From: Streptomyces dysideae
GTDB lineage: Bacteria; Actinomycetota; Actinomycetes; Streptomycetales; Streptomycetaceae
Assembly (NCBI RefSeq): GCF_001514305.1
Contig: NZ_KQ949117.1
Span: 20,754-84,753, forward strand
Direction: 5' to 3'
DNA: 64,000 nt
Positions within the stretch are counted from its first letter, which is position 1; each line of letters starts with the position of its first letter. The notes under the pieces were generated by a model that was not told where the DNA came from, searched no databases, and worked only from the letters and a program-made list of their open reading frames with translations. The translations under genes were made by a program, and so were the position numbers. Shown piece after piece: positions 1-8,797 of the stretch.

Positions 1-1024
1 GGTTGACCGCCAGCCGCTCGCCCGCCCCGCGGCCGTCCTCGTTGCCGCCCAGCTTGAACGGCAGAGCGGTGCGCTTGAAGGTGCGGCCCCGGTCCGTGGA
101 GCGCAGGATCGCGCCGTTGCCCGCCCAGCCGTTGGTGTAGGTGCCCGCCGCGAGGTAGAGCCGCTTGGGGTCGACGGGGTCGGTGGCCAGCGAATCGATG
201 CCCAGCAGGTTCCAGTCCTTCTCGCCGACCCAGTCGGTCAGCGGGATCCACTGCTCGGCCGCGGCGTCCCAGCGGTAGGCGCCGCCCATGTCGGTGCGCG
301 CGTACAGCAGACCCTTCTCCCGCGGGTTGAACACCAGCCCGGTGACGTAACCGCCGCCCACCACCTGGGCGTTGTTCCATACATACGGTCCGGCCGCGGC
401 CGTGGTCTGCGCTCCGTCGGTCCCGGCCGCCCGGGTCCCGGCCGCCTGGGTCTCGGCCGTTTTCACCAGCTTCCACTGCTGGTTGGTGCCGCCGTGGCTC
501 GGATACTGGATGACTGCCGCGCCCTGGGCCGTGGAGCCTCCGGAGACGTCCAGGACCTGGCCGCTTCTGCGGGAGGTGAAGGTGACGGCCTCGGAACCGC
601 TCACATCGCCGATCCGCCACTCCTGGGAGGCGGAGGAGCTGTCGGTCTGCTGCTCAGCGGCAGCCGCCTTGGCGGTCGAACCGCCCGCTATGCCCAGCAC
701 TTTGCCGCTGTTGCGGTTCACCAGCTCGTAGTAGCCGTCCCCGGCGGACTTCAGCTTCCACTGCTGGTTGGCGGTGTTCTGGTCGGTCCACTGCTGGATG
801 CGGGTGCCGTCGGCGGTGGAGAAGCTATTGACGTCCAGCACCTTGCCACTGCGCACGGAAACCAGCCGGTAGTAGGCATCGCCGTCGACCGTCGCGGCCT
901 GCGAGTCCTCCTGCGCGAACAGGAGATACGGCACGACGATGGCGGGCACACCGAGCAGCAGACCGGTCGCGGTCCAGCGACGGCGGTGACGCCCGCGGCG
1001 CCCGCCGTTCGTGGGGTTGTTCAT
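1..1024 (-). CDS. Secreted GH74 xyloglucanase with N-terminal ricin-type lectin domain (3' end outside window)
   Basis: Starts at ATG 1022-1024 with AAGGAGAG just upstream and runs off the left edge; about 341 codons are visible. Residues 1-37 are an Arg-rich leader and hydrophobic segment ending near QAAT, consistent with export. Residues about 42-180 form a ricin-B/CBM13-like beta-trefoil with QQW repeats (IQQWTDQNTANQQWKL, then TNQQWKL). After a linker, the start of a GH74 seven-bladed propeller follows (VWNNAQVVGGGYVTGLVFNP, LYARTDMGGAYRW, IDSLATDP, LRSTDRG). GH74 enzymes cleave xyloglucan outside the cell. Having the lectin domain at the N-terminus is less usual than at the C-terminus. 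The catalytic acids cannot be fully checked because the gene is truncated by the window. Confidence 0.88.
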   Translation of the reverse strand, partial: MNNPTNGGRRGRHRRRWTATGLLLGVPAIVVPYLLFAQEDSQAATVDGDAYYRLVSVRSGKVLDVNSFSTADGTRIQQWTDQNTANQQWKLKSAGDGYYELVNRNSGKVLGIAGGSTAKAAAAEQQTDSSSASQEWRIGDVSGSEAVTFTSRRSGQVLDVSGGSTAQGAAVIQYPSHGGTNQQWKLVKTAETQAAGTRAAGTDGAQTTAAAGPYVWNNAQVVGGGYVTGLVFNPREKGLLYARTDMGGAYRWDAAAEQWIPLTDWVGEKDWNLLGIDSLATDPVDPKRLYLAAGTYTNGWAGNGAILRSTDRGRTFKRTALPFKLGGNEDGRGAGERLAVN

Positions 1025-1305
1025 GGGGAAGTGCTCTCCTTGCATGCCGTTCACCAGAGGAAGGTGGATCCCGGCCACCGGAACTGGCCGGATCCGACTC
1101 CTTGTGGTCACAGGCCCCGCAAAGGGTTGCCGCGAGCCGGGAACTTTTTCAGGTCACCTCGTGGCGCGGCAGGCGTTGATCAGCGACCGGGTGACGCTGG
1201 TGCCTTGGTGTCGACGACCTTGGCCCGGAAGGACATCGAGCCGGGCGTTCCAACCCAGGCCATTGACCCGGGGTTTACTGCGCGGATGCCTTCTCCCTGG
1301 GGTGG

Positions 1306-1363
1306 TCGTGAGGGTCGGATCGCACCGCTGTTGACCGTGGCTGTCCGCTCTTACGGGCACGCT
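1306..1363 (+). repeat. 58-bp dispersed repeat, copy 1
   Basis: Nearly identical (one C/T difference seen) to 19307-19364, in the same orientation. The core begins TCGTGAGGGTCGGATCGCAC and ends CTTACGGGCACGCT. Weaker similarity extends about 15 bp to the left. Both copies lie in gene-remnant DNA. It could be a mobile-element end or a conserved intergenic repeat; neither is proven. Confidence 0.75.
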
Positions 1364-1369
1364 ATGGGC

Positions 1370-1582
1370 ACGACGTCGTGGAGCGGCGGGATAGTGCGTG
1401 AGCACGATGTTCGATGCCTCTGGTTCGGCTCGCTCCGCTTTCTGCTCGCTGTCCGGCGGGGTGGGGATGGTGGCGTGGAGCCGCTGGAGGGCGTCGGGGG
1501 TCAGTGCGTGGTCGATCCAGCGACCGCGGCGGCTGCCGGTGATCAGGCCGGCCTCGCGGAGCACCTTCAGGTGGTAGCCCCT
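1370..1582 (-). pseudogene. arsR: ArsR-family regulator, C-terminal remnant
   Basis: Reading leftward from about 1582, the minus strand encodes YHLKVLREAGLITGSRRGRW and then LTPDALQRLHATIP. This is the recognition helix and wing of an ArsR/SmtB repressor. The N-terminal half is missing: the reading breaks exactly where the neighbouring flavoprotein remnant begins on the other strand. The frame then runs on into the 58-bp repeat without a normal stop. It is a scar of an arsenic or metal locus, not a functional gene. Confidence 0.7.
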
Positions 1583-2241
1583 TCCTGCCCGCTGTCCCGG
1601 GGCGTGCCGAGTTCGTCGGGCGCCAGCTGCACACCGTCGAGTACCGCAGCCCCCGCGACTTCGCCGGACAGCGAGTCGTCGTGGTCGGCGGCGGCAACTC
1701 CGGCGCCCAGATCGCCGCCGACCTCGCCTATGACACCGAACTGACCTGGGTCACCCAACGCCCACCCCGGTTCCTCGCCGACGACATCGACGGCCGCGCC
1801 CTGTTCGACGTGGCCACCGCTCGTCGCCGCGCCTTGGACGAGGGCCGTACCGACACCGAAGGCGTGATGTCGCTGGGCGACATCGTCGCCGTACCGCCGG
1901 TGCGGGAGGCCCGGGACGCCGGGCTGCTGAAGGCATCGCCCATGTTCGTGCGCCTGGACCGCGACGGCGTCGTCTGGGCCGACGGCACGCGAGCACCGGC
2001 CGACGCGGTCATCTGGTGCACCGGCTTCCGCCCGGCGCTCCCGCACCTGGCGCCCCTGGGGCTACGCGGGCGGCGCGGCCACATCCCCACCGCGGGAACA
2101 CGCGCTCCCGGCGAACCGCTCCTGCACCTGCTCGGCTACGGCGACTGGACCGGGCCGGCCTCCGCCACGCTCATCGGCGTGGGCCGCCCGGCGCGTGACG
2201 CGGCCCGGGAGATCGCCGAACTGCTCGCGCCCAACCGGTGA
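1580..2241 (+). pseudogene. arsO: ArsO-type flavin monooxygenase, 3' part only
   Basis: The open frame from about 1580 reads FLPAVPGRAEFVGRQLHTVE and then a Rossmann motif VVVVGGGNSGAQIAADLAYD. Near the C-terminus it has VIWCTGFRPALPHLAPLGL and GVGRPARDAAREI, ending in a normal TGA at 2241. This matches the second half of the NAD(P)/FAD monooxygenases found beside arsR/acr3 in Streptomyces. The first roughly 120 residues, including the FAD-binding GxGxxG, are absent, replaced by the ArsR remnant. A GTG at 1681 could start a short product, but a working enzyme is unlikely. Confidence 0.75.
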
Positions 2242-2249
2242 TCGGGCTG

Positions 2250-2440
2250 TCAGCTCAGCGTGCTGACGACCTTGCGCACCTCGGCGGCAACGGACTCCGG
2301 TAGGCGCGCGTAGTGAATGCGCGCCAGCGATTTCTGGCCCTCGTCGCCGGCGGCGTACGTCAGGAACGACTTGAGCGAGGGCAGAGTCGCGGCCAGGTTG
2401 CCCCCTGTCGCACACGATCTCGTAGCTGACCAGGACGATC
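2250..2440 (-). pseudogene. pstS: PstS phosphate-binding protein, C-terminal remnant
   Basis: The minus strand reads IVLVSYEIVCDRG, then after a one-base frame change LKSFLTYAAGDEGQKSLARI and ESVAAEVRKVVSTLS followed by TGA at 2250. This is the typical end of a phosphate ABC transporter substrate-binding protein. The rest of the gene is missing and the frame is broken near 2400. Confidence 0.7.
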
Positions 2441-2444
2441 GCCG

Positions 2445-2555
2445 CGCGGCCTGCTGGTGGTCCAGGACGGGCAGGAGGCCCCGAACGGTACGCGCACGGC
2501 GACCGGCCTCAAGTGCGTCGACCTCGGTGCCGTGGTGGACGCCACCGACATGTGA
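2445..2555 (+). pseudogene. C-terminal remnant of a secreted protein, possibly phytase-like
   Basis: A 36-codon open stretch reads RGLLVVQDGQEAPNGT, then LKCVDLGAVVDATDM and a stop, with a good terminator 9 bp further on. The GLLVVQDG motif resembles the last blade of beta-propeller phytases, which would fit the phosphate-binding remnant beside it, but this identification is tentative. Confidence 0.35.
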
Positions 2556-2563
2556 TCCTCTAC

Positions 2564-2589
2564 GGCCGCCGGGCGCACTCCCGGCGGCC
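2564..2589 (+). terminator. Rho-independent-like hairpin
   Basis: Perfect 10-bp stem GGCCGCCGGG (2564-2573) with CCCGGCGGCC (2580-2589) and a 6-nt loop, directly after the remnant ending at 2555. No long T-run, as usual in Streptomyces. Confidence 0.7.
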
Positions 2590-2699
2590 GTACGCGCCGC
2601 TCAGCCCAGGTTGCCGAGTATCTGCCCCATGGCCGCGACCACGGCCGGCTCCACCCGGTATCCTAAAGGGCCCGGGGGACCCCAGGTGGGGCGAGGACC

Positions 2700-3105
2700 G
2701 AGTCCGCGCCCTCACGATCGTCACCCTCGCCGAACACCTCAGCCGGCGCATTACGTACACGGTCCTGGCGGCGATCCTCGCGGCCGTCACCATCCCGGCC
2801 CACGCCCTCGCCCTGCGCGCCCCCTGGCCACCCGCGTCGGCACCCCCGACTCAACAGAGGTCGGCAGCAGGTCAGTTGCCCGAAGCCGTCCCTTCGTCCT
2901 GCTCGCCGGCGCACTCACCCTCAACGGCTTCGCGATGTACGCCGTCGTCATCGCCCTCGTCCCCCTCCTCGCCGAACGCGGCACGAGCCCCACCGCAGCA
3001 GCCTGGGCCCTCGGCCTCGGCGGCGCGGGCCAGACTCTCGGCCGAACCCTCTACACCACCCTCGCCCGCCACACCGGCGTCACCACCCGCACGGTCACGC
3101 TTCAA
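2700..3105 (+). pseudogene. MFS transporter remnant, frameshifted and truncated at both ends
   Basis: One frame gives TYTVLAAILAAVTIPAHALA (about 2755-2815). A second frame continues with LTLNGFAMYAVVIALVPLLA and GGAGQTLGRTLYTTLARHTG (about 2920-3075). These are membrane segments of a major facilitator superfamily permease, joined only by a frameshift near 2825. No start and no natural stop remain. Confidence 0.65.
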
Positions 3106-3193
3106 GAGGGCGCAGCTTCACTGAAGCTCGCAGCCACGGAGCGTCACGGAGTCCACGTAGGGTTCCGAAGCTCGGTCGCCGGTTACCGGAAAG

Positions 3194-3757
3194 TCATATT
3201 CGGCGCGGTACGGCTCCGTCCTGCCGGCGGTAGAGGTCGCGCAGCAGGGAAATCTCGGCGCCGTGATGGATCAGCTCCCTGTTGACGTGCAGGACGATGC
3301 CCTCCATGGGAAACCGCTCGGGACCCACCGTGGGCGGATTCTCCAGGTCAGCGTCCGAGAGCCCGCGGACCCCCGCGTTCCATCTCCCATACATCTCATC
3401 GAGCTGTTTTAGCGCCTCGTCAGCGGTCCCCGCGTAGGCGAATGTCTGGGAGTCGACGTCCTGGCCGCCGAAGTGCCATCCGACCCGATAGCCCAGGCAG
3501 GAGACGATGATGTGCGCCAGCCGCCAGGCAATCGTGGTCACCGGCGCCGGCACCGGGTCAGGGGACGCGGAGTCCATCGTCCATTCCCCCGAACCTGCCG
3601 ACATCGGTGCGGCCGACGTGCCACGTGGGCGGATGCTCCAGCAGCCACGCACCGGCTCCCAGAAGTACTCCTCATCGGCAAGACCGTGCAGTCGCGGCCG
3701 CAGGTTCTTGTGCCAGTGCCGGTCCAACTGGTCCGCGATTCGCTCGCTTCTTGTCAT
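3194..3757 (-). CDS. DinB-superfamily protein
   Basis: 187 residues from ATG at 3757. The four-helix DinB/YfiT fold is indicated by TIAWRLAHI (first metal-ligand His region), WNAGVRGLSDADL, and the C-terminal HVNRELIHHGAEISLLRDLY, which contains the second His pair. Many actinobacterial members are thiol-dependent (mycothiol or bacillithiol) transferases; others have unknown function. The reading frame is intact and flanked by remnants, so it may be a survivor in decayed DNA. Its own regulation is not visible. Confidence 0.8.
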   Translation of the reverse strand: MTRSERIADQLDRHWHKNLRPRLHGLADEEYFWEPVRGCWSIRPRGTSAAPMSAGSGEWTMDSASPDPVPAPVTTIAWRLAHIIVSCLGYRVGWHFGGQDVDSQTFAYAGTADEALKQLDEMYGRWNAGVRGLSDADLENPPTVGPERFPMEGIVLHVNRELIHHGAEISLLRDLYRRQDGAVPRRI

Positions 3758-3764
3758 TTCCGCA

Positions 3765-4010
3765 CACTACATACAGAGACCTGGACCTGGCTGCGACCCT
3801 CGCGGACGCCGTCGCCGTCCGTGGGCCGCGAGAGCGTACAGTCCCGTCTTGGAGCCCTCTTTGACGCCCGGATGTGGGAGCTGTCGACCGCCGCCCGGGA
3901 GAAGTCCAGGGCGGCCGCGCCGCGGAGCTTGGCGAGGAGGACATCGTGCAGCCGGGGCCACACACCAGCCTCGGTCCACTCGGCCAGGCGCCGCCAGCAT
4001 GTCATCCCCG
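3765..4010 (-). pseudogene. IS5-family transposase fragment
   Basis: The minus strand reads MTCWRRLAEWTEAGVWPRLH, then LLAKLRGAAALDFSRAAVDS and SSHIRASK, matching the N-terminal helices and first DDE strand (VDSSH) of IS5/IS1373-like transposases of Streptomyces. The frame breaks after about 70 residues and no inverted repeats are obvious. The upstream end is interrupted by the vapC remnant. Confidence 0.7.
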
Positions 4011-4019
4011 AACCGCCGC

Positions 4020-4461
4020 CTGATCAACGTCATGGCCGACACGTCCGGCCTCTTGGCGGCCCTGGACTTCACCCAGCCGGGGCTCGGGGTGGCCGGCGAG
4101 GCGATCACGACAGCTGGTCTCCTGATCCTGTCCCCACTCCTGCTCGCAGAACTCGATCACGTCGCCACACGCGAGTTCGGCCGAGAGGCCGCACCCAGCG
4201 GTCGACGACCTGCGGCGCCGACTGAGCCGAGGCCGTGTTGTCATGCCGGAGACCACGGAGGACCATTTGAACTCCGTGCAGTCCGTTCGCGCTCGCTACG
4301 ACGCGCTGGACCTCGACCTGGCCGACGCCGTGAACGTGGCGCTGGCCGCCGGCCACGAGACCGACGCAATCCTCACCTCGACCGGCGCGATTTCCGAGCA
4401 GTACGTCCCCTGGGCCGTCACAGGGCATTTCCGCGTACTGCCCGACGGCCTGCCGCTCCGA
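4020..4461 (+). pseudogene. vapC: Decayed VapC PIN-domain toxin, paralogue of the gene at 9057-9500
   Basis: The sequence is colinear with the intact vapC at 9057-9500. Motifs ADTSGLLAALD, LLLAELDHVATRE and LDLDLADAVNVALA are all present. The GTG start has become CTG. Two bases are missing near 4196 (CAGCGCGGTCG in the intact copy, CAGCGGTCG here), one base is missing near 4377, and the stop has changed to CGA. Its antitoxin partner is absent, replaced by IS5 debris. It is a dead copy, presumably from duplication of a larger segment. Confidence 0.85.
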
Positions 4462-4554
4462 CGGGAACGCCCCGGCGCCGAAGTCCTGTCCAACAGGCAC
4501 GACTTGGGCAGCCACCGCTGCTGCGGGGTGTGCTGAGAAGGGTGTGTCCTGGCC

Positions 4555-4591
4555 CTGTCAGGCAGTTCGCCGCCGTGCCGGGGCCTGACAG
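4555..4591. repeat. Inverted repeat upstream of the LAETG gene
   Basis: CTGTCAGGC at 4555-4563 is repeated as GCCTGACAG at 4583-4591 with a 19-nt spacer. It could be a terminator of the remnant region or an operator for the downstream gene. Confidence 0.45.
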
Positions 4592-4826
4592 CTCCCGGAC
4601 AGGGTGTGATGAGATGGCTCACAGAAAAAGTGCGGCCTCCGCGTGCAACTGTCCCCGTACATGCCATTTACTCGTACGCTCTGGAGGCTTTTCCGGCAGG
4701 GGTGCGAGAAACCACCTGTGGCCTTGACCATGCAGGTCATACGATCGCTGAGGCGTCGCACCGCGTGAGCACTCCGCAAGCGCGATGCCCATCGCACTTT
4801 TTCCGCCACCCGACCAGGGGTCCATT

Positions 4827-6113
4827 GTGAAGATTCGCCGTGTTCTCGCAACTGCCGTCGCCGCCGCCGTGACCGCCCCGGTCGTCCTCCTCTCGGCCGT
4901 GCCCGCCTTCGCCGACGAGAAGCCGGCCGCGCAGACGCAGAAGGCGAAGCCGACGATCGAAGAGCTCGAGCAGGCCGTCGACCTCGCGCAGAAGGAGTAC
5001 GACGCCGCCGTCATCGCGGTGAACGACGCCATCAAGTTCTTTGAGGAGGACCTGGAGGCGGAGACCTACCCGACCAAGGCCGCGGTCATCGAGACCGAGA
5101 AGGCCGCCGAGGTCGCCGCCAAGGCCAAGACCGAGGCCGATCAGGCCGTCGTGGACGCCCAGGCCAAGCTGGACGCCGCCACCACCGACGAGGAGAAGGC
5201 CGCGGCGCAGACGGCGCTGGACGAGGCCGAGAAGGCCGCCCGGGAGGCCGCAGAGGCCAAGACGGCCGCCGACACCAAGGCCACCGAGGCGAGGACCGCC
5301 CACGACGATGCCCGCGTCGCCCAGGTCCGAAAGATCGACCTTCTCCAGAAGGCGAGGGACGAGGCCAAGAAGAAGCTGGACGACGCGAAGAAGGCGCTGG
5401 CGGATGCCGAGGCCGAGGAGGGGGAGGAGCCGGGTGGCGAGTGCGTCCCCGAGCCCAAGCTCACCACCGTCGTCAGCGGACTGCCGGACAAGGTCGTCGG
5501 CGGAACCACGGAGAACTTCACGCTGCGCGTCACCAACGGCACCAACAAGACGATGGACGAGGTGTACCCGTACGGAGCCGTCCACGCCTTCGACGACGAG
5601 GGCCTCAAGGAACTCGACTCCCACCTCGACCTGGAGTGGTCCACGGCCGCGAACCCGAACTGGCGCGACGTCGACCTGTCGGCCGGAGTGTCCGTCGGCT
5701 CCCTCAAGGCCAGGACCTCGGTCGACGTCAAGCTGCGGCTGAAGGTCGACGCAGACATCCCGGCCGGGCAGGGCGCCGTCTTCGCTACGGCCGACTACGT
5801 CAACGAGGACGGGTCTTGCGGCGGTTACCCGGACCTCGACCACTACGAGTTCCAGATCCTGGCCAAGGGCAGCGACCCGGGCAAGGTCGAGGACGCCGAG
5901 GGCAAGCCCGGCAAGACCGACAACACAGCCGAGCAGGGCGGCACATCCACCACTCCGGTGAACGGAACCGGCGGTAGCGGCAGCGGCTCGCTCGCCGAGA
6001 CCGGTTCGAGCGACGTTCTGCCGCAGGTGGCCCTGGCCGGCGGCGCGGCGCTCGTGCTCGGCGTCGGCGCGGTGGTCGTCACCCGTCGCCGCAATGCGGG
6101 CGCCGACGCCTGA
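4827..6113 (+). CDS. Secreted coiled-coil cell-wall protein with LAETG sortase signal
   Basis: GTG at 4827 is preferred to ATG 4785 because it puts a clean Sec signal peptide (VKIRRVLATAVAAAV, ending VPAFA-DE) at the N-terminus, with AGGGG 6 bp upstream. This gives 428 residues. Residues about 45-210 are an Ala/Lys/Glu-rich heptad-like coiled coil. Residues about 215-355 form a beta-rich domain with one Cys pair (GECVPEP, NEDGSCGGYP). After a Gly/Ser/Thr linker come LAETG (about 389-393), a hydrophobic helix and RRR. LAXTG is the signal for class E sortases in Streptomyces, so the protein is expected to be covalently attached to peptidoglycan. Probably a surface stalk or adhesin; its ligand is unknown. 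Confidence 0.88.
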   Translation: MKIRRVLATAVAAAVTAPVVLLSAVPAFADEKPAAQTQKAKPTIEELEQAVDLAQKEYDAAVIAVNDAIKFFEEDLEAETYPTKAAVIETEKAAEVAAKAKTEADQAVVDAQAKLDAATTDEEKAAAQTALDEAEKAAREAAEAKTAADTKATEARTAHDDARVAQVRKIDLLQKARDEAKKKLDDAKKALADAEAEEGEEPGGECVPEPKLTTVVSGLPDKVVGGTTENFTLRVTNGTNKTMDEVYPYGAVHAFDDEGLKELDSHLDLEWSTAANPNWRDVDLSAGVSVGSLKARTSVDVKLRLKVDADIPAGQGAVFATADYVNEDGSCGGYPDLDHYEFQILAKGSDPGKVEDAEGKPGKTDNTAEQGGTSTTPVNGTGGSGSGSLAETGSSDVLPQVALAGGAALVLGVGAVVVTRRRNAGADA

Positions 6114-6132
6114 CCGGCACAGTGAGACGCGA

Positions 6133-6165
6133 CCGGGCCCGTTCCCCGAGGGGAGGCGGGCCCGG
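6133..6165 (+). terminator. Terminator of the LAETG gene
   Basis: Perfect 9-bp stem CCGGGCCCG (6133-6141) with CGGGCCCGG (6157-6165), 20 bp after the stop codon. Confidence 0.75.
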
Positions 6166-6469
6166 CCTGTCTCCCGGTCCGAGTGCTTGATCACAGCTGG
6201 GCCGGCGCTCAGTGCCGGAGCGGTCACCTCATAGGGCCGTCGGTCCAGAAACAGCACACGGTGTGCTGACGCACGCGGGACATCAGGGTTGGCAGTGGAC
6301 GGGACAGAGTCGGCGGCGCTCTGCCGGCTCGTGATGCTTCAGTACACCCGTTCTGAATGGCCGAATTCCTCGGCAGGCTTTTCGGTGACGCCTCGTTCCA
6401 GGAGGAAACGATCAGCCTTGTCCTGCCGGAACGTGTGTCCTTCCTCAACTGGCGAGCGACGACCTGCCC

Positions 6470-6608
6470 GACGCCGCCGTCGGCCGGACGCCGACTTCGT
6501 CGCCGCCCGCGGCCTTCCGGTGCTTTGCGGCATGGGCGCGGTCGGCGGTCCCGCCCACGCCCAGGGCGAGTTCATCCACCCCGATACGTGCCCGCACCGC
6601 ATCTGGTG
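6470..6608 (+). pseudogene. M20 peptidase/deacetylase, C-terminal remnant
   Basis: One frame reads DADFVAARGLPVLCGMGAVG, then GPAHAQGEFIHPDT and a stop at about 6607. This matches the 'SDAN-GLP-GMG-GGAHAxxE' end of M20 metallopeptidases such as carboxypeptidase G2-like enzymes. Nothing upstream is readable in frame. The stretch 6610-7039 shows no gene that I recognise. Confidence 0.5.
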
Positions 6609-7039
6609 ACGGGTGCGCACTGCACGACCTGGCCAGGCAGACCGGCGACGGCTCCGACGATGCCGCACAGTTGACCGTGCAGGGCAAGGTACCGAGCCTC
6701 ACTGTATGCATGGGACACGAGATGAGGCGAGTCCACAAACTGCGTCGAGTGGCATCCGCGCCACAGGCGTGGTCGTGGATGTCCGGGAGACGACGGATGG
6801 CGACGGCGACGCCCAACTGCCCCGACCACAGCCGCGTGTCCGTGCATTGCGTGCCACGCTCGGAATCCTCGCCCGAACCGTCCGACACGAGTCTCTTGCG
6901 TGACGCCGGGTGCCCGTTGCACCTGCCGGTTGGGCAGTGCTTGACTTCGCAGGCTCGGTGACTGTGCGACAGGCACGAACAGCTAGAACCGACGACAGCT
7001 ACCCCGCGTATGGGCGGTTCACGTCGGAAAGGAGAATGC

Positions 7040-7381
7040 GTGAGTTGCTTACACGCGGCCAGGTGTCCCCTTTTCCCCTACCTCAGGTCGAGTCTGCGGG
7101 GCTGGCGCGACTACTACTGCGACAGCGAACACGAGTGGCGTGACTGTGCGCGCTACCGGATGTCGCTCACCGGTGAGCGCGTGCCGATCAGCCTGCTGCC
7201 CAACGGAAGAACGGCGCGCTACATCGACTTCACGGGTACCGCCACGTCCCCCTCGGATCCGTCCACCCCCGCCACCTCCGTTCCGCAGTCACCCGACCCC
7301 ATCGACCGGCCCGGCTCACGGGAGTCCGGCTCCGGGGGCGGCTGGAGCCGGTTCGTCACGTGGATGAGAGGCTCCGCATGA
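7040..7381 (+). CDS. Small Cys-rich protein leading the YeeE/YedE operon
   Basis: GTG at 7040 has AAAGGAG 5 bp upstream, better than the in-frame ATG at 7010 which lies before that site; product 113 residues. The N-terminal half holds four cysteines in VSCLHAARCPLFP, DYYCDSEHEW and RDCARYRMSLTGE, a plausible metal or Fe-S site. The C-terminal half is Pro/Ser/Gly-rich and ends GWSRFVTWMRGSA. The stop overlaps the ATG of the next gene (ATGA), so the two are translationally coupled. No signal peptide, so it is likely cytoplasmic. I know no named family; the context suggests a sulfur-related partner of the transporters. Confidence 0.75.
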   Translation: MSCLHAARCPLFPYLRSSLRGWRDYYCDSEHEWRDCARYRMSLTGERVPISLLPNGRTARYIDFTGTATSPSDPSTPATSVPQSPDPIDRPGSRESGSGGGWSRFVTWMRGSA

Positions 7382-8031
7382 GTACCTACTGGCCCTGGTG
7401 GGCGGGGGCCGTCGGGCTGGCCGCGCTGACCGTCGGCTACACCCTCGCCACCGATCGGTCCTTCGGCGTCTCGGGCGCGTGGGACCGTGTGCTGCACTGG
7501 CGCCGCGAACGCGAACTCGAGCGGACGGAGGAGGAGTTCGCCGACGAACACGCTCTCACCGCCGCGCTCGTCAAGGCCGGCGCTGACCATTTCGCCACCC
7601 TCGCGGCCGAACCGGCCCCACCGCATCAGTCGCATGTGGAGCCGTCGTCGGGCCCGCCCGACGAACCGTCGGCGGCTGAGGACCCGGCGGTCACGCGTCA
7701 GCGCCCAGCCCCGTTGGTCACCCAGGCTGCCCTGCTGATATCGATTTTCCTCGGCGGGTTGATCGCCTCCCTCGCCTCCGGGCGGTTCCACCTCCGCCTC
7801 GACATGGGACCGGGTTTCCGGAACCTGGTCACGGCCAACCCGGTCGGCATGGTCGTCCTGCTGTTCGCGGGAGGCGTGCTGGTCGGCTTCGGTGCCCGAC
7901 TGGCCGGTGGTTGCAGCTCCGGCCACGGGCTCAACGGCTGTGGTCGGCTCGACCCGGTCAGCATCGTGGCGACGGCGACGTTCTTCGGTGCCGCCGTCGC
8001 GGTGTCGTTCCTCCTGTGGAAGGTGATCTGA
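7378..8031 (+). CDS. YeeE/YedE-family sulfur-compound transporter subunit, long
   Basis: 217 residues from ATG 7378. A first membrane helix (WPWWAGAVGLAALTVGYTLA) is followed by a charged segment of about 90 residues. Three further helices carry the YeeE/YedE signature MVVLLFAGGVLVGFGARLAG directly before GCSSGHGLNGC, the conserved Cys motif that passes thiosulfate or persulfide sulfur through the membrane in this family. An upstream start at 7360 is possible, but 7378 overlaps the previous stop. With the next gene it makes a split transporter like PmpA/PmpB. Substrate is inferred from the family: thiosulfate, or another sulfur donor. Confidence 0.85.
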   Translation: MSTYWPWWAGAVGLAALTVGYTLATDRSFGVSGAWDRVLHWRRERELERTEEEFADEHALTAALVKAGADHFATLAAEPAPPHQSHVEPSSGPPDEPSAAEDPAVTRQRPAPLVTQAALLISIFLGGLIASLASGRFHLRLDMGPGFRNLVTANPVGMVVLLFAGGVLVGFGARLAGGCSSGHGLNGCGRLDPVSIVATATFFGAAVAVSFLLWKVI

Positions 8032-8447
8032 TGCGTACCCGGGGCGGAATCCTGCTGGCCAACATCGTCACCGGGTTGGCGCTCGGCTTCACCGTCACCA
8101 GCATCGGCTTCGGTGACTACGCCGAACTGAACCGCATGTTCACCTTCCAGGACCCGCGGATGCTCCTGTCGTTCGCCGGAGCAATCGTGATCATCGTGTG
8201 CGTTTTCGCTCTGCTGCGGGTCCGTCGCACCCCGGGGCGCATCCACGCCGGAGTGATCCCCGGCGCAGTACTGTTCGGCACGGGATGGGCGATCTCCGGT
8301 GGCTGCCCGGCGATCCCGATCATCCAGGTCTCCAGCGGTTACCTGCCCGCACTGGTCACGATCGTCGGCATCGTCGTCGGCGTCCGGCTGTGCCGCTGGG
8401 CCAGGGGCCGGCACCTTCGCATCGACAGCGGCTCGTGCGAACTGTGA
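8031..8447 (+). CDS. YeeE/YedE-family transporter subunit, short
   Basis: 138 residues from ATG 8031; the ATG shares one base with the TGA of the preceding gene. Four hydrophobic segments are visible. The second half has VIPGAVLFGTGWAISGGCPA, the second conserved Cys-Pro motif of YeeE/YedE halves. The preceding subunit carries the GCSSGHG motif, so the pair supplies both pore cysteines. The last residues CEL are followed by TGA. Membrane-located; acts with the upstream two genes. Confidence 0.85.
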   Translation: MRTRGGILLANIVTGLALGFTVTSIGFGDYAELNRMFTFQDPRMLLSFAGAIVIIVCVFALLRVRRTPGRIHAGVIPGAVLFGTGWAISGGCPAIPIIQVSSGYLPALVTIVGIVVGVRLCRWARGRHLRIDSGSCEL

Positions 8448-8770
8448 GACCCGGCCGGAGCCGAGCCGCCCTGCCATGACCGAACCGGGCAACTCCGGTC
8501 GGCATACGGGCACGGTGGTCATCGTTGTCGACGACACGCCGAGCCCTTCAACCACGAAGTTCACCGAGAGTTCGACGCCATCACACAGAGGGCCAGAAGG
8601 GGCCGAGTCCGGTCGACATCCTGGCGCCGCCACTGCCCACGCTGAGCCTCGCCGCACGTGGCCCGATCGAGGTGCGCACTCCACGAGTGGAGACCCGCAC
8701 GCTCATCCCAGGCACACCGACACGGAAACCGAACCCCATGACGTACCCCTCTCCGCGGATACATCATTCC

Positions 8771-8797
8771 GGTACATGGACTACTCTTGGTACATGT
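8771..8797 (+). promoter_or_regulatory. Possible vapB operator and leaderless start
   Basis: GGTACATG occurs twice, at 8771-8778 and 8790-8797, spaced 19 bp, the second overlapping the likely vapB ATG. No Shine-Dalgarno sequence is present, and TACTCT at 8782-8787 sits where a -10 box would give a leaderless transcript. Confidence 0.4.

Noticed and set aside
2602..2665. Minus-strand tail GYRVEPAVVAAMGQILGNLG with stop
   Set aside because: Protein-like and perhaps the end of a regulator, but 20 residues are too few to name or to call as a feature.
4737..6257. Long open frame on the minus strand opposite the LAETG gene
   Set aside because: It mirrors the GC-biased coding strand; low-complexity Gly/Leu/Val/Arg product, no ribosome-binding site. 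The plus strand has a signal peptide, coiled coil and sortase motif.
8590..8650. GQKGPSPVD on the plus strand, resembling an IS5 transposase motif
   Set aside because: Only about nine residues match; too short to support an IS remnant.
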